Assembly: GCF_007970805.1 (NCBI RefSeq)
Contig: NZ_CP042433.1
Span: 3,162,001-3,226,000 of the forward strand
From: Flavisolibacter ginsenosidimutans
GTDB taxonomy: Bacteria; Bacteroidota; Bacteroidia; Chitinophagales; Chitinophagaceae
DNA: 64,000 nt
Direction of reading: 5' to 3'
The notes under the pieces are model-generated. The model ran no database searches. It had not been told where the DNA came from and worked only from the letters and a program-made list of their open reading frames with translations. Each line of letters starts with the position of its first letter. Within the stretch, counting starts at the first letter, position 1. The position numbers and the translations under genes are program-made. Positions 35,081 through 43,399 of this stretch are shown here, one piece after another.

Positions 35081-35471
35081 TTAGGCTTCTGATTGTTTGG
35101 TGCCAGACTTTTTTCTAATATCCACTTTCAGTTCCTCCTCCGCACTGTCAATCATCATCTCAAGGCCGGTAATTTTTAAATTGGCCAGCTCCAGCTTTTT
35201 AAGCAAGGCTTCGTTTTGTTTTTGAAGCGCCTCTACTTGCTTTTGTTCTTCGGGTGTCATGAGCGGTAAGGGGCTTGTTTCTCCCCTCAAGGTCGCCCGA
35301 AAATTTCAGTACCCACTTGGCGATCTGCGTAACCCCGAGACCGTGCTTACGGGCCAGCTCACCGTAACTCAGGTTGGATAAATGATACTCGTTGACCACG
35401 GCCCGCATAAAGGACATCTCACGGGTAAATTGGCGACCCGACTTGCCACGATTGCCTACATTGTTTTGCAT
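35081..35471 (-). pseudogene. IS3-family orfA, frameshifted
   Basis: The HTH part starts at 35471 (MQNNVGNRGKSGRQF ... YGELARKHGLGVTQIAKWVL). A single-base shift near 35285 moves it to the frame carrying the leucine zipper (EEQKQVEALQKQNEALLKKL) that ends in GTKQSEA at 35081. The shift lies inside orfA, unlike the programmed shift between orfA and orfB in active IS3 elements, so it is most likely decay. Confidence 0.75.
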
Positions 35472-35591
35472 TGCTTACACCTTTTACGTGTAAACCCTAT
35501 TCAGGACAAGACAGCTTTTGCCCTGTGAACAAAATTAATTGCTCCGCCACACCAATGCTAATACTTTTAGCATTACTTATCAACAACTCCT

Positions 35592-35936
35592 ATGAAAAAG
35601 CAACCCAAATCTGCTGTCCAAAAAGAATGCTCTCTATCCGTAACTCCCAAAACAAGACCTAGCTATGAAGACGTTGAGCTTATTAACCCGAAGAAAGTAC
35701 CCTTAACACCTGAAGTGCTGAGAACCTTTGAAGGCTTTGAACACACGTCTGAGGAGGAGGCGGAAAACATTTGCCACACCTCCTTTGAATTCGTCTACAT
35801 CCTGCTGGACTTACTCGCCCGTAAAAACAACAGTTTCATTGATAATCAACATGTTGTATCTTTGAATGAGAACGAAAGCCTTGTAGTCAGTATCAATAAG
35901 AATCAATCTAACCCCAATAAAAACAAAGCCGCATGA
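35592..35936 (+). CDS. Small unknown protein coupled to the recombinase
   Basis: A 114-residue protein (MKKQPKSAVQKECSLSV) without a recognised domain. Its stop overlaps the start of the serine recombinase (ATGA), so they are translationally coupled. A helical segment FEFVYILLDLLARKNNS is the only feature. Small proteins in this position accompany recombinases of the same type and may be directionality or regulatory factors; that is inference. Confidence 0.6.
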   Translation: MKKQPKSAVQKECSLSVTPKTRPSYEDVELINPKKVPLTPEVLRTFEGFEHTSEEEAENICHTSFEFVYILLDLLARKNNSFIDNQHVVSLNENESLVVSINKNQSNPNKNKAA

Positions 35937-37464
35937 GTCTTGACGCCTTTAAACAATTTGGACACCAGTCTTCTCTTCGGGTTGTTACGAACAGCATGAA
36001 GAACGCAGTGGTCTATACCCGTGTTTCTTCCAAAGAACAAGCCGATACCAACCTTTCCTTGGACTTCCAGCGGCGGGTGATTGAAGAATATGCAGCCAAG
36101 CAAGGCCTGTCTATACTTAGCTACTTTGGCGGGACTTACGAATCTGCGAAAACCGATGGAAGAAAGGAGTTTCTTCGGATGCTGGAGTTCATTAAAAAGC
36201 ATAGAGGAAAAGTCTCACACATTCTGGTCTATACCCTGGACCGCTTTTCCCGAACGGGTGGTGGCGCTATTAAGCTTGCCCAAGACCTGCGCGAAAAGTA
36301 CGGGGTAAGTGTATTTGCCGTTACGCAGCCCACAGACACCTCAAATCCAAGCGGCGTGCTGCACCAAAACATTCAACTTTTGTTTTCTGAGTTTGATAAT
36401 CAGCTGCGGAAACAACGGGCAGTGGCCGGCATGAAGGAGAAGTTTCAAAAAAGGAGAATGGGTCACCCGTGTACCACAGGGTTACGACATCATTAAAATC
36501 AATGGCGTAAGAAAGATTGTAGTAACGAAGAAGGAAAGAAGCTTCGAAAAGCATTCCATTGGCGGGCTCGCGGAATGAAAAACGAAGAGATCATTCAACG
36601 CCTCAATCAAATGGGTATAAAAATGTACAAGCAGCAGCTGACCAAGCTTTTCAAAAAGCCTTTTTATTGCGGCATCATCAATCATGCTATCCTTGATGGA
36701 AAGGTTGTAGAAGGCAACCATGAAGCACTTATCACCAAAGAGATCTTTTTGCAGGTGAACGGCCTTCACCGCTCAGCGCACAACTACGGCGTGCCGCACA
36801 AAAAAGAAGTAGAAGCCGTACTCCTGAAAGTCTTCATCAAGTGCGAGGATTGCGGAGAACCGTTTACAGGTTATGGCGTGAAAGCAAAAGGACTGTGGTA
36901 TTATAAGTGCAGAACAAAGGGCTGCGGCTGTAACCGCAGTGCTAAGAAGATGCACGAGGACTTTGAAACCTTGCTTGCATCTTACAGCGTAGGACCGAAA
37001 ATGATTAAGCCCATTGCTTACCAAATAGAATACTGGTTTGAGCAGCTCAATAAGGAATCCATCGAACAAGAAAAGACCTTGAAACAAAAACTTATTGAAG
37101 TGACTCAGAAGATTGACACGATTGAAGAAAAGCACTATGTCCTAGAAGAAATGAACAAGGAAAGCTTTGATAAGTTCTATGGCCGTTACACCAAAGAACG
37201 AGAAGAAATCAAAGAGGTACTAGGAAAGCTAACACCGCAGATTTCGAGCCTAAAAAAGAGTATTGAAGAAGGGGTTACCTTTTCAACTAAACTCGCTACA
37301 GTGTGGACTTCCAGTCCAGTCAGTAAGAAAGAAAAGCTGCAAAAACTGCTCTTCCCAGATGGGATCATCTATTCGAAGAAAAATGAGGCATTTCGAACCG
37401 AGAAAGTAAATTCTTTTTTTACTCTGATTGCAGATGCAGCAAAGGGTTTAGGGGAAAATAAAAA

Positions 37465-37497
37465 GGGGACAAACAAAGTTTTACCTTGTTTGTCCCC
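37465..37497 (-). terminator. Rho-independent terminator of tRNA-Ser
   Basis: A perfect 12-bp stem (37465-37476 with 37486-37497) with a 9-base loop is followed on the minus strand by CCCCTTTTTATTTTC. It lies 6 bases after the tRNA 3' end and inside the recombinase reading frame. Confidence 0.82.
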
Positions 37498-37503
37498 ATC
37501 AGC

Positions 37504-37590
37504 GGAGACTGAGGGATTCGAACCCTCGATACCCTTTAGAGGTATACACACTTTCCAGGCGTGCTCCTTCAACCACTCGGACAAGTCTCC
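37504..37590 (-). tRNA. tRNA-Ser (anticodon GGA)
   Basis: The minus strand folds as an 87-nt class II tRNA: acceptor GGAGACT/AGTCTCC, D-loop with GTCCGAGTGGTTGAAGGAGC, anticodon arm with CTGGAAA (anticodon GGA), a long variable arm, and a T-arm with GGGTTCGAATCCC. CCA is not encoded. The recombinase element ends at its 3' side, making this the likely integration target. Confidence 0.95.
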
Positions 37591-37608
37591 AATCGAAGGG
37601 CAGCAAAT

Positions 37609-38385
37609 TTAAAGGTTCTCCGCAAACGAAAACAGTTTTTCTGCGTTGGTGGACGTTGTTGAGAAAACTTCTTCCAGAGATATGTTTAGCAGAGAGGCGA
37701 TTTTTTCGGCAACCGTCTTCGTGTACGCCGGCTCGTTCCGCTTGCCGCGGTATGGCACAGGCGCCAGATACGGCGCATCCGTTTCAAGAACCACAGACGA
37801 CAGGCCAATAGCTGAAATGACTTTGTCCAAGCCTGCATTTTTAAACGTTACCACGCCGCCAATTCCCAAAAAGAAACCCAGCTTTATAAGCTTTCCCGCT
37901 TGCGCCTCTGTACCGGAAAAGCAGTGAAAGACGCCGCGCAAGGAAGGATGTTTTGCCACAACCCCGATGCATTCGTCAATGGCATTGCGGGAGTGAATGA
38001 CAACGGGCAAGTTGTACGCAAGAGCAAGTTCTATCTGCTGTTCAAAAGCCGCATACTGTTGCCGGACAAAGGTTTTATCCCAATAAAAATCTAACCCGAT
38101 TTCACCAACGGCAATAAAACGCCGCTGGGCAAGATGGTTTTTAACGGCTTCTATTTCTTGCGAATAATTTTCCTGTACCGAGCAAGGATGAAGCCCCATC
38201 ATGCTTTTGCAAATTGGGTAGGCCGCTTCGGTTTCAAGCATTTGTCCGTGCGTGGATGAATCAATAGCGGGTAAAAAAATTTGAGTTACACCAGCACTCT
38301 GCGCCCTTAAGATCATTTGCGACCTGTCTTTGTCAAATTCAGGCAAATAAACGTGCGCATGCGTGTCAATTAAAAAAGGCTGCAT
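37609..38385 (-). CDS. tatD: TatD-family metal-dependent DNase
   Basis: A 258-residue TIM-barrel hydrolase. Metal ligands are visible in order: DTHAH at residues 8-12, VGEIGLDFYWD (Glu), VVIHSRNA (His), GVFHCFSG (His) and LETDAPYLAP (Asp). TatD proteins are 3'-5' DNases, and some act on D-aminoacyl-tRNA or in DNA repair. The gene stands alone between tRNA-Ser and a divergent lipoprotein gene. Length and motifs are typical, so the call is secure, but the physiological substrate is open. Confidence 0.92.
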   Translation of the reverse strand: MQPFLIDTHAHVYLPEFDKDRSQMILRAQSAGVTQIFLPAIDSSTHGQMLETEAAYPICKSMMGLHPCSVQENYSQEIEAVKNHLAQRRFIAVGEIGLDFYWDKTFVRQQYAAFEQQIELALAYNLPVVIHSRNAIDECIGVVAKHPSLRGVFHCFSGTEAQAGKLIKLGFFLGIGGVVTFKNAGLDKVISAIGLSSVVLETDAPYLAPVPYRGKRNEPAYTKTVAEKIASLLNISLEEVFSTTSTNAEKLFSFAENL

Positions 38386-38471
38386 GGCTCAAAACTCAGT
38401 TAAAAAAATTTAAGAAGAATTTAAACCTCTTTACTTTGACTCCTTCTTACGTGCACCAAAAAGCAAAAATC

Positions 38472-39395
38472 ATGAAACGGTTTTCTCTCGCTGCTCAATT
38501 AACAGGCGTTGTTCTTGCTGCAACGCTTGCGGCAATTGGTTGTAAAAAAGAAAACAGCGATACGTTGTCGCCGCAAGAAGAAATGCAGGCTGCAACTTAT
38601 ACCAGCCAGTCGGAAGTGGATGCGGAAATAGCCTTTGATGATGTGTATGATAACGTGATGGGCGTAAACACGGAGGTGGGACTTGGCGGCGTAGGGGTTT
38701 TCGGCCGCATTGCCTCTTCACCAACCGGCCGGACGGCAAGCGTTGACTCGCTGCCGCCCTGCACAACCGTAACCGTCAGTCCGCAACAAACAGGCGCCTT
38801 TCCAAAGACTGTCGTTCTGGACTTTGGTACCGGCTGCTTTAGCCACGGTCATTTGCGCAGCGGAAAAATCAGAACGGTTTATACTGGCCCTCTTAGAGAA
38901 GCCGGCAATTCGGCCACCACCACCTTCGACAATTTTAAAATTGACAGCGTGTTGGTAGAAGGGACACATAAAATAACCAACACAACCAACCTAACAAGCG
39001 GCTCAAACCAACGACAGTTTAAAATAGAACTGACCAATGCCAAACTTACCCATCCGAACGGCGATTATTCGGAATGGGCAGCTACCCGTACCCAAACACA
39101 GATTGAGGGCAACGGTACCGCAGCGCCGGCAGACGATATTTTAAGCGTTCAGGGAACGGCCCACGGCCGGGTAAAGCACGCTACGCTGATCGTGATTTGG
39201 AACTCTGAAATCACGGAGCCACTAATCAAAAAATACACCTGCCGCTGGATCTCGAAAGGCCGTGTAAAAACGGTGCGGGAGGGCCTGCCAACCAACACAC
39301 CTTGGGTTGCGATTTTGGATTACGGCGCAGGAACCTGTGACAATCAAGCCACTCTGACTATTAACGGCAATACCCAACAAATTACTTTGCACTAA
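38472..39395 (+). CDS. Hypothetical lipoprotein
   Basis: A 307-residue lipoprotein (MKRFSLAAQLTGVVLAATL, lipobox IGC). The frame is open 12 codons upstream, but ATG at 38472 begins the signal peptide directly. The mature part is Thr/Ser/Gly-rich and beta-predicted; repeated forms such as VVLDFGTGCF and AILDYGAGTCDNQATLTING occur twice, a pattern seen in many Bacteroidota lipoproteins without assigned function. Probably exposed on the outer membrane. A terminator follows the stop. Confidence 0.75.
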   Translation: MKRFSLAAQLTGVVLAATLAAIGCKKENSDTLSPQEEMQAATYTSQSEVDAEIAFDDVYDNVMGVNTEVGLGGVGVFGRIASSPTGRTASVDSLPPCTTVTVSPQQTGAFPKTVVLDFGTGCFSHGHLRSGKIRTVYTGPLREAGNSATTTFDNFKIDSVLVEGTHKITNTTNLTSGSNQRQFKIELTNAKLTHPNGDYSEWAATRTQTQIEGNGTAAPADDILSVQGTAHGRVKHATLIVIWNSEITEPLIKKYTCRWISKGRVKTVREGLPTNTPWVAILDYGAGTCDNQATLTINGNTQQITLH

Positions 39396-39449
39396 TTAGA
39401 AATATTCTTTTACCTTTAAACCAGTTTTCATAGGGTACGGATTAAAAAC

Positions 39450-39480
39450 GGGCCAGGGTTTCTACCCAGGCCCAAATTTT
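39450..39480 (+). terminator. Hairpin plus T-run after the lipoprotein gene
   Basis: GGGCCAGGG pairs with CCCAGGCCC with one central mismatch (39450-39473), followed by AAATTTTTT. It lies between two convergent genes and should end the plus-strand transcript. Confidence 0.7.
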
Positions 39481-40128
39481 TTAAAGGCTTTCCATAGAGA
39501 TTTTCCCAAATTTATAACCCTCTTCTTTTAAGGTTTTTAGCACAACCGGTAAAGAGGCCTTTAAATTTCTGAATGCTTTTTCGCTGTCGTGGAAGACAAC
39601 GATTGAACCCGGCGCCACATTTTTTAACACGTTTTTTATGCACGTTTCGGGCGATGTTTTTGCATCGAAATCAGCGCTCAAAACATCCCACATAATGACC
39701 TTTAAATTCTTTCTTTGCATGGCTGCTGACAAGCCCTTTGCCTGTTCCGATTTTAGTTTTCCGTACGGTGGTCGAAACAGGTTCGCATTGATGACTTTTG
39801 CCGCTTCAGCTACATCTTTTAAATAAGTTTCTTTATCCGTTTTCCAACCATTCAAATGACGTTGCGTATGATTGCCAACACTGTGTCCTTGCTTTGTTAA
39901 CTCATTGTATGTTTCGGGGAATTTAAGCACGTTGTCGCCGATGCAAAAGAACGTAGCTTTTGCGTTGTATGCCTTTAATTCGTTCAGCACCCAAGGTGTG
40001 ATTGACGGATGCGGACCGTCGTCGAAAGTGAGGTAAACGATTTTTTCCTTTGACGGAATGTGCCACACGTAAGAAGGAAAAAATTGTTTTGCCCACTTGG
40101 GCGTTTTGATAAAAAAACGATGCAACAT
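39481..40128 (-). CDS. Polysaccharide deacetylase (NodB homology)
   Basis: A 215-residue protein. NodB motifs are present in order: TFDDGPHP (catalytic Asp and metal Asp), NHTQRH (metal His), FRPPYGKL, WDVLSADFD and IVVFHDSEKA. It removes N-acetyl groups from a glycan such as peptidoglycan or chitin oligomers. The N terminus (MLHRFFIKTPKWAKQFFPS) may form a weak membrane anchor but is not a clear signal peptide. Monocistronic, convergent with the lipoprotein gene and divergent from gltX. Confidence 0.9.
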   Translation of the reverse strand: MLHRFFIKTPKWAKQFFPSYVWHIPSKEKIVYLTFDDGPHPSITPWVLNELKAYNAKATFFCIGDNVLKFPETYNELTKQGHSVGNHTQRHLNGWKTDKETYLKDVAEAAKVINANLFRPPYGKLKSEQAKGLSAAMQRKNLKVIMWDVLSADFDAKTSPETCIKNVLKNVAPGSIVVFHDSEKAFRNLKASLPVVLKTLKEEGYKFGKISMESL

Positions 40129-40238
40129 TGAAACGAAGATAAATGCTGAAAGCCGGAGGGAAGAGTTGGCAGTGAAGAGTTCAAAAATTCAAAAGCCGAT
40201 GTTTTGATTCAATCCTCTCCTACCTTTTTAAGTTCTTT

Positions 40239-40322
40239 CTGACTTCTGACTTCTGACTTCTGACTTCTGACTTCTGACTTCTGACTTCTGACTTCTGACT
40301 TCTGACTTCTGACTTCTGACTT
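40239..40322. repeat. Twelve perfect 7-bp tandem repeats upstream of gltX
   Basis: CTGACTT is repeated 12 times without error from 40239 to 40322. The array ends 2 bases before a TACTTTTG promoter element and 16 bases before the gltX ATG. Perfect short repeats change copy number by slippage, so length here may vary between cells and alter the -33 region. Confidence 0.95.
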
Positions 40323-40324
40323 CG

Positions 40325-40332
40325 TACTTTTG
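40325..40332 (+). promoter_or_regulatory. Consensus Bacteroidota -7 element of gltX
   Basis: TACTTTTG matches TAnnTTTG exactly and lies 6 bases before the ATG at 40339. Transcription would begin at or within a few bases of the start codon, giving a leaderless or nearly leaderless mRNA. The expected -33 position falls inside the heptamer array, which contains no TTG. Confidence 0.55.
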
Positions 40333-40338
40333 CCCGCT

Positions 40339-41868
40339 ATGGAAAAGAAAGTTCGGGTACGGTTTGCGCCCAGTCCTACAGGAGGTTTGCATCTGGGCGG
40401 CGTTCGCACGGTTTTGTACAATTATCTTTTTGCCAAACAACAGGGTGGCGACTTCATTCTTCGCATCGAAGACACCGACCAAAGCCGCTACGTACCCGGC
40501 GCCGAAGAATACATTTTCGAAACCCTGAAATGGTGTGGTCTTGAACCCGACGAAAGCACGCAACACGGCGGTGCATTTGGGCCTTATCGCCAAAGTGAAC
40601 GAAAAGAAAGCTACCGCAAATACGCCGAAGAATTGGTGCAGAAAGGTTACGCCTATTATGCTTTTGATACGGCTGAAGAACTCGACCAAATGCGTGCCCG
40701 CTTGCGCACTGCTGAAAATCCTTCGCCGCAATACGACCGAAACGTGCGAACACAGATGCGCAACTCGCTTTCGCTTTCAAAAGAAGAGGTAGAGGCCTTG
40801 TTGCAAAAAGAAGTGCCGCACGTGGTTCGCATTAAAATGCCCGAAGGCGAAACGGTTTCATTCACCGACATGATTCGCGGTGAAGTCAGCTTCGACACGT
40901 CGGTTGTTGACGACAAAGTATTGCTGAAAGCCGACGGCATGCCAACGTATCATTTAGCGGTAGTGGTGGACGATTACCTCATGCAAATCTCCCATGCTTT
41001 TCGCGGCGAAGAATGGTTGCCCAGCGCACCGGTGCACGTGTTGCTTTGGCGTTATTTGTTTGGCGAAGAGGCGATGCCGCAATGGGCGCATCTTCCGCTG
41101 ATACTTGGGCCAAACGGAAAGCTCAGTAAACGCGACGGCGCCAAATACGGCTTCCCCGTTTTTGCCATGAACTGGAAAGACCCCAAGACGGGCGAGCTAA
41201 CCGAAGGCTTTCGCGAAAGAGGGTTTTTGCCCGAAGCCTTTGTAAACATGCTTGCCGTGCTTGGCTGGAACGACGGCACCGAACAGGAGGTGTTTTCATC
41301 GGATGAATTAGTGCAGAAATTTTCGATTGAACGAGTGCACAGCAGCGGCGCCAAATTCGATTTTGAAAAAGCGAAATGGTTCAACCATGAATGGATGAAA
41401 AGGTTAAGCTTTGAACGCTTGAAGTTGGATGTAAAGGATGCTTTTTCTAAGCACGAATTAGAAATTAGCGACGACGCCTACTTAGATAAAATCATTGCAC
41501 TGGTAAAAGACCGTTGCACCCTGTTGCCAGATTTTTGGGAACACAGTTTCTTCTTTTTTAAAGCGCCGAAGCAGATTGATTTTGCACCCGTCATGGCCAA
41601 ATGGAATCCCGTGAAAAAAGATTTCTTTGGCCATTTCTCGCGGCAGCTTTTGCATGTGAGCGAATGGAAAGCCCCATCGCTGGAAAGCCTGTTTAAACAG
41701 TTGGCCGAAGGTGCAAACATCAAGCCCGGCGAGTTGCAATTACCGTTACGGTTGATGCTCGTGGGTGGAAAATTTGGCCCGCCCGTTTTTGACATCGCCG
41801 AAGTATTGGGCAAAGAAGAAACAGTAAACCGCATTGAATACGCACTGACGCAAGTTCCAGAACGTTGA
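40339..41868 (+). CDS. gltX: Glutamyl-tRNA synthetase
   Basis: A 509-residue class I synthetase. The HIGH-equivalent is PSPTGGLHLGGVRT near the N terminus, and the KMSKS-equivalent is KLSKRDGAKYG. A Glu-binding pocket segment (RIEDTDQSRYV) and the C-terminal anticodon-binding helices complete the family. It charges tRNA-Glu. ATG at 40339 (MEKKVRVRFAPSP) is the standard start; a TTG at 40330 is also open but overlaps the promoter element. The promoter context is unusual: a 12-copy heptamer array and hardly any leader. Confidence 0.95.
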   Translation: MEKKVRVRFAPSPTGGLHLGGVRTVLYNYLFAKQQGGDFILRIEDTDQSRYVPGAEEYIFETLKWCGLEPDESTQHGGAFGPYRQSERKESYRKYAEELVQKGYAYYAFDTAEELDQMRARLRTAENPSPQYDRNVRTQMRNSLSLSKEEVEALLQKEVPHVVRIKMPEGETVSFTDMIRGEVSFDTSVVDDKVLLKADGMPTYHLAVVVDDYLMQISHAFRGEEWLPSAPVHVLLWRYLFGEEAMPQWAHLPLILGPNGKLSKRDGAKYGFPVFAMNWKDPKTGELTEGFRERGFLPEAFVNMLAVLGWNDGTEQEVFSSDELVQKFSIERVHSSGAKFDFEKAKWFNHEWMKRLSFERLKLDVKDAFSKHELEISDDAYLDKIIALVKDRCTLLPDFWEHSFFFFKAPKQIDFAPVMAKWNPVKKDFFGHFSRQLLHVSEWKAPSLESLFKQLAEGANIKPGELQLPLRLMLVGGKFGPPVFDIAEVLGKEETVNRIEYALTQVPER

Positions 41869-41932
41869 TGCGTTGTTCGCATTGCGTTCTTGTGATTGAA
41901 TAAAAATCACGAGAACGCAAATAGGTAGATTG

Positions 41933-42922
41933 TTACCCGCGTTGCTCCATTAATTTTACAACGGCTTCCCATTCTCTGGCAAGCGAACGAAGAAAGGCTT
42001 TGTCTTCGCTGCTTAACGTTTTTATTCCTTCGGTATTTGCCTGCACCTGCTCCGCTGTGCGAATGCCGGGAATAACGGTACTGATTTCCGCGAAGCTTAA
42101 AATATAATTCAGCGCATGGCTTGTTTTTGACAAGCCTTCTTTTTCCGCAAGTGGCCAAACTTTTTCTTCCAGAATCTTTGTTGCTTTTTGCAGTATCTCC
42201 GGCGTTAACCGAAAACTGCGGTGGTCGTCTTTTTCAAACCTTGTTGACGAAGAAAATTTACCCGTAAGCAAACCAAATTGCAAAGGCATTCGTGCAATGA
42301 TACCGTAGCCTTTCGCAGCCGCTTTTTCTATCGTTGTTAAGGCTCTTTGATTGATGACGTTGAAGACAAGTTGAAGGCCGTTGCCGTAATTTTTTTCCAT
42401 CAAATAATCCGCTTCGGCTTGCGGGTAAAATGTGTTCAACGACAAACCCCAATAACGGATTTTTCCCTGCTGTTTCAACGCTTCCATTGCGTCGATACAT
42501 TCACCGCTTTGCAATTGAGCAAGCCGCGCAGAATGCAATTGGTAATAATCAAGACAATCGCGTTTCAACCGCTTTAAGCTTTTTTCGCAGGCTTCCACAA
42601 TGTATTCTTTCGAATAATCCAGTACAATCTTTTCGTCAATGTTCCGATGACCAACTTTCGTAGCGATAACGATGTCTTTGTTTTCGCCAATCGTTTCGCC
42701 CAATAACGCTTCCGAATGACCGAGACCGTAGAAGTCGGCCGTGTCAAAAAAATTAATTCCGGCATCAAGCGCTGAATAAATGGCTTTGGTAGAAACGGCG
42801 TCATCGGCATCGCCCCATCCAATGGGCACATCGCCCACTTTTGCGCCACCGCCAATGGCCCAGGCGCCAAAGCCAATTTCGCTGATACGTAAATCCGTAT
42901 TGCCAAACTTTCTGTATTTCAT
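41933..42922 (-). CDS. Aldo/keto reductase
   Basis: A 329-residue (alpha/beta)8 oxidoreductase. The catalytic tetrad is visible: Asp and Tyr in INFFDTADFYGLGHSEALLG, Lys in IATKVGHRN, and His in YYQLHSAR. The C-terminal NADPH-binding region includes VIPGIRTAEQVQANTEGI. It reduces an unknown aldehyde or ketone. The substrate is not predictable from sequence. It is divergent from the B12-binding protein gene, with about 47 bases between the two start codons. Confidence 0.92.
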   Translation of the reverse strand: MKYRKFGNTDLRISEIGFGAWAIGGGAKVGDVPIGWGDADDAVSTKAIYSALDAGINFFDTADFYGLGHSEALLGETIGENKDIVIATKVGHRNIDEKIVLDYSKEYIVEACEKSLKRLKRDCLDYYQLHSARLAQLQSGECIDAMEALKQQGKIRYWGLSLNTFYPQAEADYLMEKNYGNGLQLVFNVINQRALTTIEKAAAKGYGIIARMPLQFGLLTGKFSSSTRFEKDDHRSFRLTPEILQKATKILEEKVWPLAEKEGLSKTSHALNYILSFAEISTVIPGIRTAEQVQANTEGIKTLSSEDKAFLRSLAREWEAVVKLMEQRG

Positions 42923-42952
42923 CTTGCAAAATCTTGGTTGTGTAATCTACTT

Positions 42953-42960
42953 TATTTTTG
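42953..42960 (+). promoter_or_regulatory. Candidate -7 element of the B12-binding/enoyl-CoA hydratase operon
   Basis: TATTTTTG matches TAnnTTTG, 9 bases before the ATG at 42970. A TTG at 42934-42936 is a possible -33 half. As at gltX, the leader would be only a few bases long. Confidence 0.45.
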
Positions 42961-42969
42961 ACGCACTGT

Positions 42970-43389
42970 ATGAACGAAGAACACAAACGCCCGATAAGAG
43001 TGCTGGTAGCCAAAGTTGGCCTCGACGGACACGACCGCGGCGCAAAAGTAATTGCCACCGCACTGCGCGACGCCGGCATGGAAGTCATTTACACCGGCCT
43101 TCGGCAAACACCTGAAATGGTTGTCAGCGCTGCTTTGCAAGAAGACGTGGACGCCATAGGCATTTCAATTTTGTCCGGCGCACACATGACGGTATTTCCA
43201 AAGGTTGCTGCGTTGATGAAAGAGAAAGGGATGAACGACGTGCTGCTTACCGGCGGCGGCATCATTCCCGAAGACGACATGAAGCAATTGAACGAACAAG
43301 GAGTAGGAAAACTTTTTGCACCGGGAACCACGACTTCTGAAATAGCAACGTATATACAAGATTGGGTAAAAACAAATCGTTCCTTTTAA
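42970..43389 (+). CDS. Methylmalonyl-CoA mutase C-terminal (B12-binding) domain protein
   Basis: A 139-residue stand-alone cobalamin-binding domain. The DxHxxG motif is [14 protein letters not shown] (residues 16-29), with the later GxGG-like [12 protein letters not shown] and [11 protein letters not shown]. This is the small B12-binding chain of acyl-CoA mutases. No mutase catalytic chain is encoded nearby. An enoyl-CoA hydratase gene follows after 10 bases, so an acyl-CoA role is likely. It could partner with a mutase encoded elsewhere. Confidence 0.9.
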   Translation: MNEEHKRPIRVLVAKVGLDGHDRGAKVIATALRDAGMEVIYTGLRQTPEMVVSAALQEDVDAIGISILSGAHMTVFPKVAALMKEKGMNDVLLTGGGIIPEDDMKQLNEQGVGKLFAPGTTTSEIATYIQDWVKTNRSF

Positions 43390-43399
43390 TTGTTTTATT

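Larger units (their letters stand above)
34048..35508 (-). mobile_element. Decayed IS3-family insertion sequence
   Basis: An IS3-type element read on the minus strand: orfA (HTH plus leucine zipper) then orfB (DDE integrase). The ends are approximate and come from imperfect inverted repeats: the left end near 34048 (GTCCTGctttcaGTTTACAC) and the right end near 35508 (GTCCTGaataggGTTTACAC on the minus strand). Both transposase frames are disrupted, so the copy is probably dead. No target duplication could be established. Confidence 0.8.
35933..37612 (+). pseudogene. Large serine recombinase with two compensating frameshifts
   Basis: The resolvase domain is intact: VVYTRVSSKEQADTNLSLDFQ with the catalytic Ser, then VYTLDRFSRTGGG. 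The recombinase domain (KLRKAFHWRARGMKNEEII) and zinc ribbon (CEDCGEPFTGYGVKAKG ... CRTKGCGC) follow, then a coiled coil. An extra A in the 36447-36452 run shifts the frame, and a missing base near 36520 restores it; the first frame stops at 36496. The 3' end overlaps the tRNA-Ser gene on the other strand, as expected for integration at the tRNA end. It may be inactive, or the shifts may be sequencing errors. Confidence 0.82.

Noticed and set aside
35081..35471. Programmed frameshift of IS3 transposase
   Set aside because: The break lies within orfA and orfB rather than at their junction, which points to decay.
40209..40421. Reading frames across the heptamer array giving repeats of SEVRSQK
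   Set aside because: They are only the translation of a 7-bp repeat in two frames; no start signal or similarity supports a protein.
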